Source: Bettongia penicillata ogilbyi
Taxonomy: Eukaryota; Chordata; Mammalia; Diprotodontia; Potoroidae
Length of the DNA stretch: 64,000 nt
Assembly (NCBI GenBank): GCA_023548195.1
Contig: JAJHZJ010000751.1
Coordinates: 124,001 to 188,000 of the forward strand
Reading direction: 5' to 3'
Of the stretch, positions 1 through 11,289 are shown in pieces. The translations under genes were made by a program, and so were the position numbers. Numbering within the stretch: the stretch's first letter is position 1; the number at the start of each line of letters is the position of its first letter. The notes under the pieces were generated by a model. It was not told the origin of the DNA, did no database searches, and worked only from the letters and a program-made list of their open reading frames with translations.

Positions 1-412
1 TAAGGAGAATTCCTCAACTGAGCATGATCCTCAAAAACAATTTAAAAAATTCAAAAATTATAAATTATAAAATTTTGGCCATATCCATTCTTGAGAGCTG
101 CTCAAAGTAAAAGCTTAGGAGAGTAACTTGATTGCATGATTGCATCTTGAGTTTTATTTTGCATGTCTTTTATGAATAAAACCAGCAAGTGCACATAAAC
201 AAATCACTGCTTCTTTCAGAGTAAATGGTGTCAATGTCGATAAGACTTTATAAGACTACATGTTTTCTAAAGCTCTGAGGGAGGACAAACAGTTCTAAAT
301 ATACCCTGCATTTTATCCAAAAAGGCAACCTTTGACCTTTGCATTTCTCCCAGAAGGTTGTTTGTTTCCCAGATGTCCCAGAGCTCAAGATGATTGAGAA
401 TTTGACAGTGGC
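1..412. other. unassigned AT-rich sequence
   Basis: No coding frame, SINE or LINE signature recognised by eye. Probably old non-coding DNA. Confidence 0.4.
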
Positions 413-442
413 ATAGGAGAATAGGAGATTAGGAGAATAGGA

Positions 443-521
<79 letters not shown>

Positions 522-526
522 AGAAT
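413..526. repeat. (AT)n microsatellite within AGGAGAAT repeats
   Basis: About 36 uninterrupted AT units lie at 447-518. The tract is bracketed by the same 9-mer, TAGGAGAAT, at 438-446 and 518-526, and more degenerate AGGAGAAT/AGGAGATT units precede it from 413. The AT tract therefore seems to have expanded inside a short minisatellite. Confidence 0.9.
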
Positions 527-532
527 CTACTA

Positions 533-831
533 TTGAGTTACTAGAGAGTTAAAAACAAACAAACAAAACACAGTTTTCCTTTGGCAAATGAATCAACCTA
601 TAAGTTGCTTGTAACTTATTTTTGATCTTTATGAAAGTATTCCCAATCAGTATAGAATGTCAGATACTCATGTTGGTAAAATAATTTGATTGATAATAGA
701 GCTCAAAGATGTTGATTTTTGGTGATGTCTTGTTACAAAACTCTCATAGACAGAAATTCAGAATGAAGGAGCTGTGACAATACACCTATCTTTATATCCA
801 TTTATATCTCAGTCTTTATCAATTATACTTT
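533..831. other. unassigned sequence
   Basis: Nothing recognisable. Includes an AAAC-rich patch near 550-570. Confidence 0.35.
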
Positions 832-871
832 GATTATCTATCGATCAATCTGTCTATCTACCTATCTACCC
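832..871. repeat. degenerate (CTAT)n tract
   Basis: Imperfect tetranucleotide units CTAT, CTAC and CGAT. Followed to 969 by unassigned sequence. Confidence 0.7.
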
Positions 872-1801
872 TCTATGACTCATGCCATTTAGTGCCCATG
901 AACAAATCACTGCTTATTTCAGAATAAGTGATGTAATTATTGAAAATATATCATTTTACTGTTCTGATGTTTGCTTTGCTTTTTAAATTAATTTATTTAT
1001 TTTTAGTTTTCAACATTCATTTCTATAAGATTTTGAGTTTCAAATTTTCTCTTCATCTTTCCTCTCTCCTCCTGGTCCCAAGATGGCATGCATTACCCCT
1101 TCCTCCAGTCTGCTCTACCTTCTATCACCCCCACCACCCACTCTTATCCCCTAACCCTTCACTTTCTTAAAGGGCAAGATAGGTTTCTATACCCCATTGC
1201 CTGTTTGTCTTATTTCCCAGTTGCATGTAAAAACAATTTTTAATGTTTGTTTTTAAACTTTGAGTTCCAAATTATCTCCCTTCTTCTCTCCCCAACCACC
1301 CTCATTGAGAAGGCAAGCAATTCAACACAAATTATATATGTGTATATATGTGTAGTCATGCAAAATACCTCCATAATAGTCATGTTGTGAAAGAGTAGCT
1401 ATATTTCCCCCCATCCTATTCTGCCCCTTACTTATTCTATTTTCTGCTTTGACCCTGTCCCTATTCAAAAGTGTTTGCTTCTGACTAAACCCTCCCCCAA
1501 TCTCCCCTCCCAATTATCATCCTCCCCACTTATCCTCTTCCCCTTTATTTTTCTGTAGGGTAAGAAACCCATGTGAGTGTGTATGTTATTCCTTCCTTAA
1601 GCCAAATATGATGAGAGTAAGGTTCACTCATTCCTTCTCACCTTCCTTATTTTCTCCTCCATTGTGAAATTTTTTTCTCACCTTTTATTTGGGATAATTT
1701 ACCACATTCTATCTCTCCCTTTCTCCTTCTCCCAATATATTCCTCTTTCACCCCTTTTTTGTTTTTAGGCACCATCCCTCCATATTCAATTCACCATGTG
1801 C

Positions 1802-1840
1802 CCTCTATCTATTTCTCTATCTGTCTGTCCATCTACCTGT

Positions 1841-1891
<51 letters not shown>
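1802..1891. repeat. compound (CTAT)(CATA)(TA)n microsatellite inside HAL1 A
   Basis: Starts in degenerate CTAT/CTGT units, then about six CATA units and about 15 TA units. It lies between the CACCATGTGCCCTCT and CTGACTACCCTAATACTGAG landmarks, the same internal site as the microsatellites of copies B, C and D. Confidence 0.9.
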
Positions 1892-1897
<6 letters not shown>

Positions 1898-2018
1898 CCT
1901 CTGACTACCCTAATACTGAGAAATGTCTCAAAATTTACAAATATTCGTATTCCATGCAGGAATGTAAACAGTACAGCTTTAATAAGCATCTTATGATTTA
2001 TCTTTCCTATTTACCTTT

Positions 2019-3086
2019 TCATGCTTCTCTTGATTCTTGTATTTGAAAGTCAAATATTCTATTCAGATCTGGTCTTTTCAACAAGAATGCTTGGAAGTCA
2101 TCTATTTCATTGGAAGTTCATTTTCTCCCCTGGAAGTATTATACTCACTTTTGCTGGATAGGTGATTCTTGGCTTTAATTCTAGCTCTTCTGATTTCCAG
2201 AATATCATATTCCAAACCCTTCCATCCCTTCATTTAGAAGCTCCCAGATCTTGTGTTATCTTAATTGTATTCCCAAAACACTTGAATAGTTCTTTTCTGA
2301 CTGCTCACAGTATTTTTCCTTGACCTGGGAACTCTGGAATTTGGCTACAATGTTCCTAGGAGTTTTCCTTTTGGGATGTCTATCCAGAGGTGATGGGTAA
2401 ATTCATTCCATTTCTATTTTACCCTCTGATTCTAGAAAATCAGGGCAGTTTTCCTTGATAATTTTTTGAAAGATGTGTCTAGGCTCTTTTTTTTTTTTTG
2501 ATCATGGTTTTCGGGTAGACCAATCATTTTTAAATTATCTCTTCTGGATCCATTTTCCATATCAGTTGTTTTTCCAATGAGATATTTCACATTTTTTTTC
2601 CATTTTTTATTCTTTTGGTTTGTTTTATTATTTCTTGATTTCTCATTAGCTTCCGTTGCTCCTTTCTAATTTTGAAGGAATTATTTTCTTCAATGAGCTT
2701 TTGGACTTCCTTTTCCATTTGACCAATTCTGCTTTTTAAGGCATTCTTCCCCTCATTTCCATTTTGAACCTCTTTTGCCATTTCAGTTACACTTTGTTTT
2801 AAGGTGTTATTTTCTTTAGATTTTTAAGTCTCCTTTAGCAAGCTGTTGACTTGTTTTTCATGCTTTTCTTGTACACTGTCAATTCTCTTGCCGATTTTTC
2901 TTTTACTTCTCTTACTTGACTTTTAAAATCCTTTTTAAAATCCTATGACCTGAGACCAATTCATATTTTTCTTGGTGGCTATTGAAGTAGAAACTTTGAA
3001 TTTGTTGTCTTCTTCTGGTTGCATGTTTTGACCTTGTCACCAAAGTAATATTCTATAGTCTGTGGTTTTTAGTGGTGTTTGCTCAT
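2019..3086 (-). pseudogene. L1 ORF1-type protein remnant, HAL1 A
   Basis: ORF1 proteins of this family are RNA-binding chaperones with a coiled coil, an RRM-like domain and a C-terminal domain. The coiled-coil part is visible in the open stretch 2587-2781 (KEVQKLIEENNSFKIR type heptads). The RRM region lies around 2340-2560 and the C-terminal region runs towards a TGA at 2019-2021. The likely start is the ATG at 3084-3086, aligned with the start of copy C. Several stops and frameshifts break the frame, so it is not functional. Confidence 0.75.
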
Positions 3087-3262
3087 GTTCCCAGGTCAGT
3101 ATTTTATGTTCTAACTCTTTTTCAACGTGGGACTCTGCTTCCCATGGGGCTGAGGTTTGGTGTACTGTCCCAGGCTTCAGGAATTTTGCATCAGTTGCTT
3201 CATCCCTCACCATCTCTGGGCCCAGAGCTCTGGAAGCAGCAGCAGCTTCTGCTGCTGCAAAA

Positions 3263-3345
3263 TGTATGTGCATATGTGTGTATAATATACATGTGCAAAC
3301 ATATGTTTGAATATGTGTACACATGTATGTATATATCCATATATT
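3263..3345. repeat. degenerate TG/TA-rich tract
   Basis: Irregular alternation of TATG, TGTG, ATAC and ACAT units directly at the truncated 5' end of HAL1 A. Confidence 0.7.
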
Positions 3346-3399
3346 TTGGGGAATGTCTTCTTCTAGGATGCATGATTTTGGCTGGGACTTAAAGGAAGT

Positions 3400-3850
3400 A
3401 ACAAAAGTTGAGAGACAGAGAGGAAGAGAAAGAACATTCCCCTTCTGGATATGTAGATCATCCAGAAAAAAATTCTCAGAGTTGAGAGAGGGCTTTGTCA
3501 AAGGAGCAGCAAAGAATGGGCAAGAACATGGCAGTGAATAAAGTGTAAGAAAACTGGAAAGTTAAGAGGGGGCTAGTTTATGAAGGACTTTGAATGCAAA
3601 ATAGAGGATCTTGTGTTTGATACTGGAGCCAATAGGGAGCCACTATAGCCTGATGTGTATGATAGTTCCATGATTAGACCTGACCTTTAGGAAGATGACT
3701 TTAGTAGATGAATGAAGGATGCACTCAAACAAGGAAGAACTTGAGACATGGAGACCAATGAGCAAACCACTGCAATAGTTCAGTCAAGAGGAAATAAGAA
3801 CCTATATCAAGGTGGCAATGTCAGAACAAAAGAGGTAAGGGGTCATTACA
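3400..3850 (+). repeat. ancient interspersed repeat, class unassigned
   Basis: Landmarks such as GGACTTTGAATGC, CAATAGGGAGCCACTA, TAGACCTGACC, TTTAGGAAGATGACTTT and CTGCAATAGTTCAGTC belong to a mammal-wide repeat that also seems present near 12040-12660 and 47030-47490. The identification is by remembered sequence character, and I could not fix the family name. Confidence 0.45.
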
Positions 3851-4839
3851 GTAAATATACTGTTGCAGTGTGGATATGCTATATGTTTTAATCAGTAATG
3901 AATAAAATAAAGTCAAACTAGCCAAAATATTTTTAATGCACAAGTAACAAATGTAAATAATATGCACACATATATGTGTATATATGTGTGTATATATAAA
4001 CATGTGTATGTATAATTTCTTGTGTTTTTATATTACTAAAGTCAGTGTCCAAAAAACTCTACTTTGGAAAACATCATAATTAAGCCAAATGAGACACAAA
4101 TGACTCAATCACATTTGAAATACATTTAATTTCATTTCATAAAATAATTCCTACTATAACTGTCTTTTACTTCACAAGATTTTAGAGTCTCAAACGAGAT
4201 GATGTATTTAATGTACATTATATATATTCTGGGCTAACCTTTCTTTTTTTTTCTTTTCTCTGCTTCTGACTTGCTGAACTTTGTTAGCATGCTTCAGCTT
4301 TCTTGGAACTCCCATCATTACCTGCGTCCTCCTTAGTCTGGAACATACATATACTTTGAGACCTTTCCATTTTAGAACATTTCTCCTACTATGCCAGCCC
4401 CTGTGTCCCACTGATGGATTATTTGTGTAGTGACTGAGGGTGGTCAGTCTACAGTTTGAATTTCCAGATTTTGCTCTCCTGTTCCCAAATACCAAGAGTG
4501 GTTTAAAGAGAAATTGCTAACTCTGAGCCTGGATTTCTATTATACCCCATTCTTCAACTTAAGATACTAGATTTTTGATAGCATTATAATAGAGAAGCAG
4601 CGATGAGTATGTTCTTTCTACAGCTGTTAGAAGGTGCTTTCTTTGAAATTTACTTGTACATTTAAATGGAGTTTTAAGACTAAGTGACTTAAACAGAGAT
4701 ATATGTGAGGATATGTCAGAGGCATATTTCTCCTGACCACAAGTGTAATATCCACTTACTACATCATGTTATTTTTATGTGTCAATAGAAATGTAAAACA
4801 TATATTACAGGAAGTTGAAAGAACATAGAACTAGAACCA
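3851..4839. other. unassigned sequence
   Basis: Contains only a short TATG/TGTA-rich patch at about 3962-4012. Frames on both strands are short and without a recognisable family. Confidence 0.35.
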
Positions 4840-4990
4840 TATAGGTCATTTAATAAACTATCTAATTTCAAAATTGAGAAGACTGAGGCCCAAGGAGGTT
4901 AAATGACCTGTGCAGAGACATATCAGTGAGTGGAAGATTGATGAATTGATGCCAGGTTCTCTTATTGTAAAGAGAATGATCTTTCCCTTT
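4840..4990 (-). repeat. MIR-type SINE fragment
   Basis: Reads GAGAAGACTGAGGCCCAAGGAGGTTAAATGACCTGTGCAG in broken form, the reverse complement of the MIR core (GTGACCTTGGGCAAGT ... CCTCAGTTTCC). Confidence 0.6.
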
Positions 4991-5394
4991 GTGTCCTGTA
5001 ACAAGGAACTAGAAACAAAGTCAGTGTCCCTGGATGTACAGGAAAACAAAATGAATGGTGGTACGTGGATGTAATGGGATAATATTTGGACTATACAAAA
5101 CCTTGAATATGATGGCTGCAGAAAACATGAGAAGATGTATATAAGCTGATGTAAAGAGAAGTTAGCATAGTTAGAAAAAATAGTATGCATAATGGGTACA
5201 ACAAAGCAAATGGACAGAGCCACCACAATAATAATTCTAGCTGAATGTTGTAAAGTTGTAATGACCAATTTAGTTCCAAAAATGAGATATGTTAGTGTAT
5301 TTATTTCCATCCTTTGCACAGTGGGAGATTATAGTTGTGAGTAAATAATACACATAATGTCAGATTTGGCCAATGTGAGCAACTCAATTCGGTT
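4991..5394. other. unassigned sequence
   Basis: No recognisable element. Minus-strand frames in this span (4858-5319) look accidental and overlap the MIR fragment. Confidence 0.35.
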
Positions 5395-5560
5395 CATTTC
5401 AACTGTTTAACAAACATTTATTAAGCACCTTCTTTGTTCAGAGATCTGTAACTACAAAGATAGAAAAATCAATAATATCTTGCTTTGGCTTATATGTTAG
5501 TGGTAGAACATGTATACAGTCAAAATATATCAACATATATTCAAAGTAATTCCAAATAAT
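5395..5560 (+). repeat. L2-type LINE fragment
   Basis: AACAAACATTTATTAAGCACC followed by TTCTTTGTTCAGAG matches the marsupial L2-related motif 'aaacatttattaagcacctactatgtgcc'. Degenerates downstream. Confidence 0.55.
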
Positions 5561-6427
5561 TTCAAGAGGTGGAAATTAATAAAAATTGGGGTAGGGGTTA
5601 GGAAAGACATATGTTAGCCTATGCCATCTGAGCTTTGCTGTGAAGGAAGCTAGAGACTCTCTGATGGAGAGTACGGAAGAAAGAGGTACATTATGTGCAA
5701 GAGGTCAACCTGAACAAAAGAACAGAAATGGAGAAGTGGCCACTTCCATAGAATCATTCTTCTTCAGCACTGTCAGAAAAAAATGTTATCGACTGATTTA
5801 GTTAACTGAAATGGTCATTAGTGGATTGAATTCAGAGACTTTACAGAAGAAATGAGATTGTTCATGCCAATTTCATCAAGGGAATGGGGGGGGGCTTGGC
5901 TGAACTCTTCTTCAACTTTTTCCCAACCAATTTTTAATATAAACAAGATGTGTGACCCCATTTTATTGTTTAAATCAAAGGCAAACTGAGAAATCAGTAT
6001 AATGTAAAATGTAACCACTGCTTACCTATTTTTTTCCATGCATTACTTGTGCCTGATCTGGCCTGAATCAAGAATTGTTTCTGTCAGCTGCAAATGATCA
6101 GCAGGCGGAGAAGATAAGAATAAGGCATAAGTCAATCTGAATTTCCGAAAAAAGGAAATGCGTGAAATAAACCGCAAAACAGTATAAAACAACATTGTTG
6201 AAAACAAATAGCAAATTGCCTTCTTCTTCATAGGCATATGTCCATAAAGGTCAACAGAACATTTGTGTATGCACAGGCCTAGTCCTCCAAATGACTGATT
6301 CTAAAAACCAAGGGTATAGACTAAATAGAGGCCCCTTCTAATATTTACTTGCTTGTACATAGAGGAACATGGATGGAGAGTGGAAAGGACTTCAAAAGCA
6401 ACCTAGTTCCCTCCACTTTTTTTTTTT
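5561..6427. other. unassigned sequence
   Basis: Includes the G-run GGGGGGGG at about 5886-5893 and a T-run near 6419. Possible old repeat at 5630-5730 (TGAAGGAAGCTAGAGACTC). No gene is supported. Confidence 0.3.
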
Positions 6428-6493
6428 TTCAGAATAAAGCCTCTGAGGTCTGGAGATGTTAGTGTTCTACCCAAAGTCACAGAAGTAGGAGGC
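6428..6493 (-). repeat. MIR fragment, left part (split by LTR)
   Basis: GCCTCTGAGGTCTGGAGATG ... CCCAAAGTCACAGAAGTAGGAGG is a MIR core on the minus strand. It stops where the solo LTR begins, and the remainder (TAGTCCTACTAAAGTCCTCTGACCCC) resumes after 7017. Confidence 0.55.
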
Positions 6494-7017
6494 TGTAGTG
6501 CTAATGCAATATCCCCAACTTTGATAGCAGCCATAAATATACTGATGCAACTCTGAGTGAAATGCAACAGACTCTCCACACGGAAGACAGAACCAAAACA
6601 TTTATTCAGACACCAGAAAGCCAAATCCATCATAGTAACAAAGAAATCAATACACAATAACAATGCAGAGGGCAACACCATCCCCAAGCCTTCTCCCTGC
6701 TAGGCTTCCCACAAATCATCTCCCTTAAACAAATCACAAATAAGCTCTCTCACTCACAGTAGCCAGGGGCTTGCTTTTCTCTCTCCCTCAGCTCTGACTG
6801 CTCTGACCAGATTTTCTTTCAGCCTTGCTCTACCTCCACTTCTTCCTGTTCTACTCTTTCTGCTCCACCCCTTCGTGTTCCATGTGACTTAGACTCATGT
6901 GACTTAGGCTTCCAAGTGACTTAAGCAGGTCATATGGGCTTATTAATGGATAAGAAAGATCTTCCCATTAAGAAGCAAAATTATATTGACAATAAGCAAA
7001 ACTGCATTATCAATACA
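6494..7017 (-). mobile_element. solo LTR of an endogenous retrovirus
   Basis: About 524 bp with TG...CA termini. On the minus strand it starts TGTATTGATAATGC and carries a polyadenylation signal AATAAATG (plus-strand CATTTATT near 6599-6606). Strong similarity over its whole length to the interrupted LTR at 24871-24954 plus 26505-26926 (shared CCAAAACATTTATTCAGACACCAG, GCCAAATCCATCATAGTAAC, CATGTGACTTAGGCTTCC type blocks). No coding sequence is attached, so it probably results from LTR-LTR recombination. No clear 4-6 bp target duplication is visible. Confidence 0.75.
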
Positions 7018-7165
7018 GAGAAATTAGTCCTACTAAAGTCCTCTGACCCCAGCCAGTGATTTTTCCATGGTGGCCTCCACATGCTACCACTACTTTCAAG
7101 CTCCTAGGTACTAGCCCCTTTTGTAATGCCTTACACTTAGCAGCTACTTAATAAATGTTGGGTAA
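7018..7165. repeat. MIR remainder (minus) plus L2-type 3' end (plus)
   Basis: 7018-7060 continues the split MIR (CTAAAGTCCTCTGACCCC). 7100-7165 has the L2-like terminal motif ACTTAGCAGCTACTTAATAAATGTTGGG. Confidence 0.5.
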
Positions 7166-7380
7166 ATGAAGTGAATCTAATAATATTTTTTTATTTTCTC
7201 CACCAGGGGCAGAAGTCAGCTCTCCAGAGAATGTGAAAAACATATCTGCAAATGGGTGTGTTAGGACAAAAACATTCTTAACTTCTTTCTTTCAAGAATT
7301 TTCCAAGTGATTTGCTTGAGATCATTAACTGCACATGTAGGACAGATCGTCCTATGTAGTTATCTACTTCCATTGTATTT

Positions 7381-7730
7381 CTGTTACTCAGTCATTCAGT
7401 CATGTCTGACTCTATGTGACCCCACAGGCCATAGTATGCCAGACCTTTCTACATACCACTGTCTCTCAAAGTCTGTCCAAGCTCATGTTCATTGTTTCCA
7501 TGACACTATCTATCCAGCTCATCCTCTGCTGTCCCCTTTTCCTTTCAATCTTTCCCAAGATCAAGTTCTTTTCCAGCGAGTCCTGTCTTCTCATTATGCA
7601 GCCAAAGTATTTAAGCTTCAGTTTCAGTATTTGACCTTCCAATGAATAGTCTGAATTAATTTAAGTATCGACTGATGCGATCTCCTTGCTGTCCAAAGGA
7701 CTCTCAAAACTCTTCTCCAGCACCACAATT
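7381..7730 (-). mobile_element. RTE/BovB-type LINE 3' end
   Basis: Minus-strand translation contains YFGCIMRRQDSLEKN, LGKIERKRGQQRM and MSWIDSVMETMNMS. These match the C-terminus of BovB/RTE reverse transcriptases (HIMRR..SLEK.LMLGKIEGRRRRGRQRMRW). The 3' tail reads GGGGTCACATAGAGTCAGACATGACTGAATGACTGAG in pieces, the RTE tail also borne by SINEs in this window. The frame is open over about 60 codons but broken towards both ends and lacks the catalytic domains. A dead fragment. Confidence 0.8.
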
Positions 7731-8419
7731 AGGTCATGTAATTGATGCTAAAGTTGCTATTCATTATAAATATAATTCAGAGGTTCAATAATCAAAACTA
7801 CATGGAAATAAATTCAAAATACCAGTGGTAAAATATAATATATTAACTCAAATAAGATGTGAGAGGAAGGATGCTTGACACACAATGAAAACATCACACA
7901 AAGGGAGAAAGAAGTTACCATGAGAAAATGAGATCGAACACAATTGCATAGAATAAGATTCTAGCCTAATTATACAAGATTCTCCTCCCTGAACATTAAG
8001 TCCAATCATGCTGGATTTGTCTCCTATTTCCCATCTCCATGCATTTCCGCAAGCTAAATGACTTTCCTGGAGTTCACTCTTCTACTACCCTTTCTCTAAC
8101 ATTCTGCAGGATATCTTTCTTGATTCTCCCAAACTAGAGTGCCCATCCTTATAATTAATTTTATTTAGATGCATATAAATTATTGCTATCTGGGGGGTTG
8201 TGTATATGTGTAGATTTTGGGGTACACTTATTCTTAGTTTAGACCACATGGTCTCCAGTCTTAATGTTTCATCACTCTAGCATTGCTGTGTCAGATACCA
8301 AAAATGCTTTAGACACAAAATGAATTGAGTTTAGGAATTTCTCTAATGCTATCAACTCAGTTCCTAATTCCAGTGTGCTCTTTCTCCCCCAAATCTGTGG
8401 ACAGAAAACTAGAAATTGA
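7731..8419. other. unassigned sequence
   Basis: No recognisable element. A faint MIR-like context appears from about 8350 onward. Confidence 0.3.
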
Positions 8420-8635
8420 GTCAGGAGGACTTACGGTCAAACACTATACTAACTAATTCTTTAACCCTAGGGAAGTCGCTTAACCCCTGTCTGCTTCGTG
8501 TTCCTCTATTGTAAAACCAATAATAATAGCAACTCCTACCTAGGGTTGTTTTAAGATTAAATGTCTTCATATTCTTAACCTCTTTGCAAATCTTAAAGCA
8601 ATATGCATTGTTAGAGTTATAAACTATTGCCATTT
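8420..8635 (+). repeat. MIR-type SINE
   Basis: Plus-strand MIR layout: AGTCAGGAGGACTTACGGTC, then GGGAAGTCGCTTAACC, CTATTGTAAAACCAATAATAATAGC, and TACCTAGGGTTGTTTTAAGATTAAATG. Confidence 0.75.
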
Positions 8636-9129
8636 CTCATTTCCAGTTACTGTTATTGATACTAGAGATCTGCTGCTATCAATTTAGTCATTTAATTTCT
8701 CCTCAGTGTTGATTAACCAATTAGCTTCAATTACGTTTTAAAGTGAAATATTTATAAAAGTATATAACAGGAACTGAACCATGAAATGAGGGCACCTATA
8801 TATAATGATATACCTATTACAGGCCTATCCCTGTGGAGAGCTGGCTTCAATTTAAAGGAGCAGCTTCAAATATTCTTCCTATCACTGAGTTCCCTTGCAG
8901 GGGAAATTTCAAATTATTCCCAAACTTGCTAAAAATGGTATCTTAGCTGTCAGGTCAAACACGAGCCGAGTCAAGCTGGCTACTACCAGAACCATACAAA
9001 CACCTATATAAAAGGAAAGCAAACACAAAGAAAAGGGGACCTGAGATCATATACAGGTTTGTCTTGCAGACCATGAGCTCATAAACGAGTATAGTGAATG
9101 ATCACCCTTTCCATCCTCCCTGTACTCAC
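8636..9129. other. unassigned sequence
   Basis: A TATA-like CTATATAAAAGGAAAG lies at about 9004-9019 without any supported transcript nearby. Confidence 0.3.
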
Positions 9130-9192
9130 ACACAACCACCACCAGTATCACCAACACCATCACCACCAACACCACCACCACCACCACCATGA
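9130..9192. repeat. (ACC)n / (CCA)n trinucleotide repeat
   Basis: Interrupted ACC units followed by about eight uninterrupted CCA-type units at 9166-9189. Confidence 0.9.
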
Positions 9193-9570
9193 CTGTTCCT
9201 CCAGAATTCAGTCATTTTTATCCCTCCTGATCTGTTGGAAAGTTAGACAGATTTGAGTCCCTATATTAAACCCTTTATGTGTACCTTCAGTACTAATTGA
9301 AAAGCAAATTTTAAGGCCTTCCTTTGCCATGCAATAAGCAGATAGGAGACATTAAACTATACTTGCATACACTCTGAATTGAGGGTAGGTTTCCACTATG
9401 AGCAGTATCATTTATTTTCAAAAGTAAGATCATCAAACCCACTAGTTTTGTTGGCAGCAGGTAGAACGCAGAAAAATCTGAGGACTGGACATCAGTGTCC
9501 ACCATTAAGATTATACATGCACTTGTTAGCATCCTCTTATGAATAGAATGTAAGAGGTGATTATATTTGG
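9193..9570. other. unassigned sequence
   Basis: Nothing recognised. Confidence 0.3.
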
Positions 9571-9628
<58 letters not shown>

Positions 9629-9632
9629 ACAC
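9571..9632. repeat. (AT)n(GT)n compound microsatellite
   Basis: About nine AT units then about 16 GT units with one ATGTGT interruption, a Z-DNA-prone dinucleotide tract. Confidence 0.95.
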
Positions 9633-10142
9633 TGATGCCATCTTCCCCACCCTACACTTGCAGTCAAACTTTTCATTCATTTGACAACGATTTCATTGTT
9701 AGTCCCTAAATAATAAAAACCTATTTGTAGTCTTTCTTAAAAGAAGAACAAAAGTGGATAAATATATCATGTACACTTAAAAAAATTCCTCACTGAAACA
9801 GTGTCTTGAAAACTACTACATAAATTTTTCCTTGGCTGCTTGCCAATTAATGATAAAGGCCAACCTTTAGTCCACCACCCCCCAGTAATCCACTCTAGCA
9901 GAAGCCTCCTTAAAAAATTAATTACTGGAACTTCTTGACAACTGAGTTAGAGTAATGGACTAGGTATGGGGAAATTCCTTTGAACCTGACTCTGAAACCT
10001 CGACTCTTTCATCATCTTAGAGTAGGCAAGGTCATGTCATATAGACATATGCAGCAAAGTACAGTCCATTATTCATTCTGTATGTTTTTCAATAGTGGTC
10101 ATTCTCACTGTCTTCTTTCATCATTTATAAGGTCAGGCTTTA
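9633..10142. other. unassigned sequence
   Basis: Nothing recognised. Confidence 0.3.
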
Positions 10143-10285
10143 TCAAAGGGACATAGAAAGGTGTCATTCCTTAGTGTAGGGACCATATCTTATACTTCCT
10201 TTGTATCCTCCACAACATCAAACATGTAACAGACATTTACTTATTGCTCAGTAGATACTCTTTGATAAGTTGGATTGATCTTTGT
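10143..10285 (+). repeat. L2-type LINE 3' end fragment
   Basis: GTGTAGGGACCATATCTTATACTTCCTTTGTATCC followed by CAGTAGATACTCTTTGATAAG fits the marsupial L2 terminal sequence (gggactgt..tttgtatccccagc..tagtaggcgcttaataaatg). Confidence 0.5.
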
Positions 10286-11289
10286 GTCTTGTTTTCATTG
10301 GTGGGATGTTTCCCTTTGCCTGTCTCCATGGAGTATTGGGAAAATAAATGAAATGGCTAGAAAATTGCTTTCAAAGCTTTAAAGATAAACTGAAGTTAGA
10401 GACTATTTCTTCCTCCCCTTGCATCCTGTATTGTACATTGAAAGGGAACTTCCCCTAGTACTGTACCAAAACAATGGTAAGCAAGCTTTTAGAAGTATGT
10501 CCATCTGGGAATCTGGGAATATCAACCCACTTCTCTGTGGGAGACAGAGAAATAGGAGATGTTTCATGGAAATAGGGAAGTGTTGGAGGATAGTTTAGAA
10601 GGGCAGATTTCCTTGATCCCAGACAAACACAGATTGATTCAAGTGAATTTTCAAACTCTTGCATCTTGGGAACAATTAGAAGAATAAATCCAGGTGGTTG
10701 AGGGGAAAAGATAACATGGAAATGGAAATAGCATTTCTCTTCTTATTTTCTTTTCTTTGAATCTAATTTATACTGTTTGGCACCATGTAGTTTCAGACAC
10801 AGGTCTTTATTATGGATGAATTTTAATCTCAAAAGGTTTATGGCATTTTAAATAATCATACTTTTCAGAAAATCTACTTTCAAGAATTTTTGATCAATGT
10901 GACAGTGTCTAAATAAGCAGATGGAGTGGAGAATTGAAGTGATAATTCTAATAATTCTAGGGGAAAGAAAGCACAGTTATTGCAAGAAAAGCAGTTTGGG
11001 GGCTGGAATTACTTGTGCTGGCTTCTGATGTTGATCACATTTCCTAGGTAAAGTCTGAAATCTCCGTTCTGCCTTTCCTAGGCAGACCCAGCCAAACACC
11101 CACAGCACTTTTCCTTAAATTAAAAAAAATGTTGATTAAATTTCCTTGGATGTTGCTTTCTAAGACTGTCAAGAATAATGTAAAAAAGGAATTGATCCAG
11201 AAAAGCATAAAGTCTCAATTTGGAACCTACATTTTTTTTGTATATTAGGTACAAATCACACAAAATGGAAAAAGGCTAATTATCTTTCT
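10286..11289. other. unassigned sequence
   Basis: No LINE, SINE or LTR signature recognised and no meaningful frame. Apparently unique. Confidence 0.35.

Larger units (their letters stand above)
970..3262 (-). mobile_element. HAL1-type (half-L1) retrotransposon, copy A, 5'-truncated
   Basis: On the minus strand this reads as the 5' region remnant, an L1 ORF1 remnant, about 1 kb of purine-rich 3' sequence and an A/T-rich 3' end (AATAAATAAATTAATTT type). There is no reverse-transcriptase ORF2 between ORF1 and the 3' end, which defines half-L1 elements. Copies B, C and D share the same order of landmarks: the 3' end, the TTGCATGTAAAA block, the internal microsatellite and ORF1. The 5' end stops in a CAG/CTG-rich stretch near 3262, short of the GGGGG start seen in other copies. 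No convincing target-site duplication was found. Confidence 0.85.

Noticed and set aside
970..3262. Target-site duplication for HAL1 A
   Set aside because: Flanks (TGTTTGCTTTG and GTATGTGCATATG) do not share a convincing repeat.
3037..3501. 154-codon minus-strand frame
   Set aside because: Runs across the HAL1 A truncation point into a TG/TA tract and unrelated flank; no single homology.
4858..5319. 153-codon minus-strand frame with hydrophobic stretches
   Set aside because: Starts in a MIR fragment, no family recognised, composition typical of AT-rich non-coding DNA.
6489..7022. Target-site duplication of the solo LTR
   Set aside because: GAGGC and GAGAA share only three bases, too little to claim.
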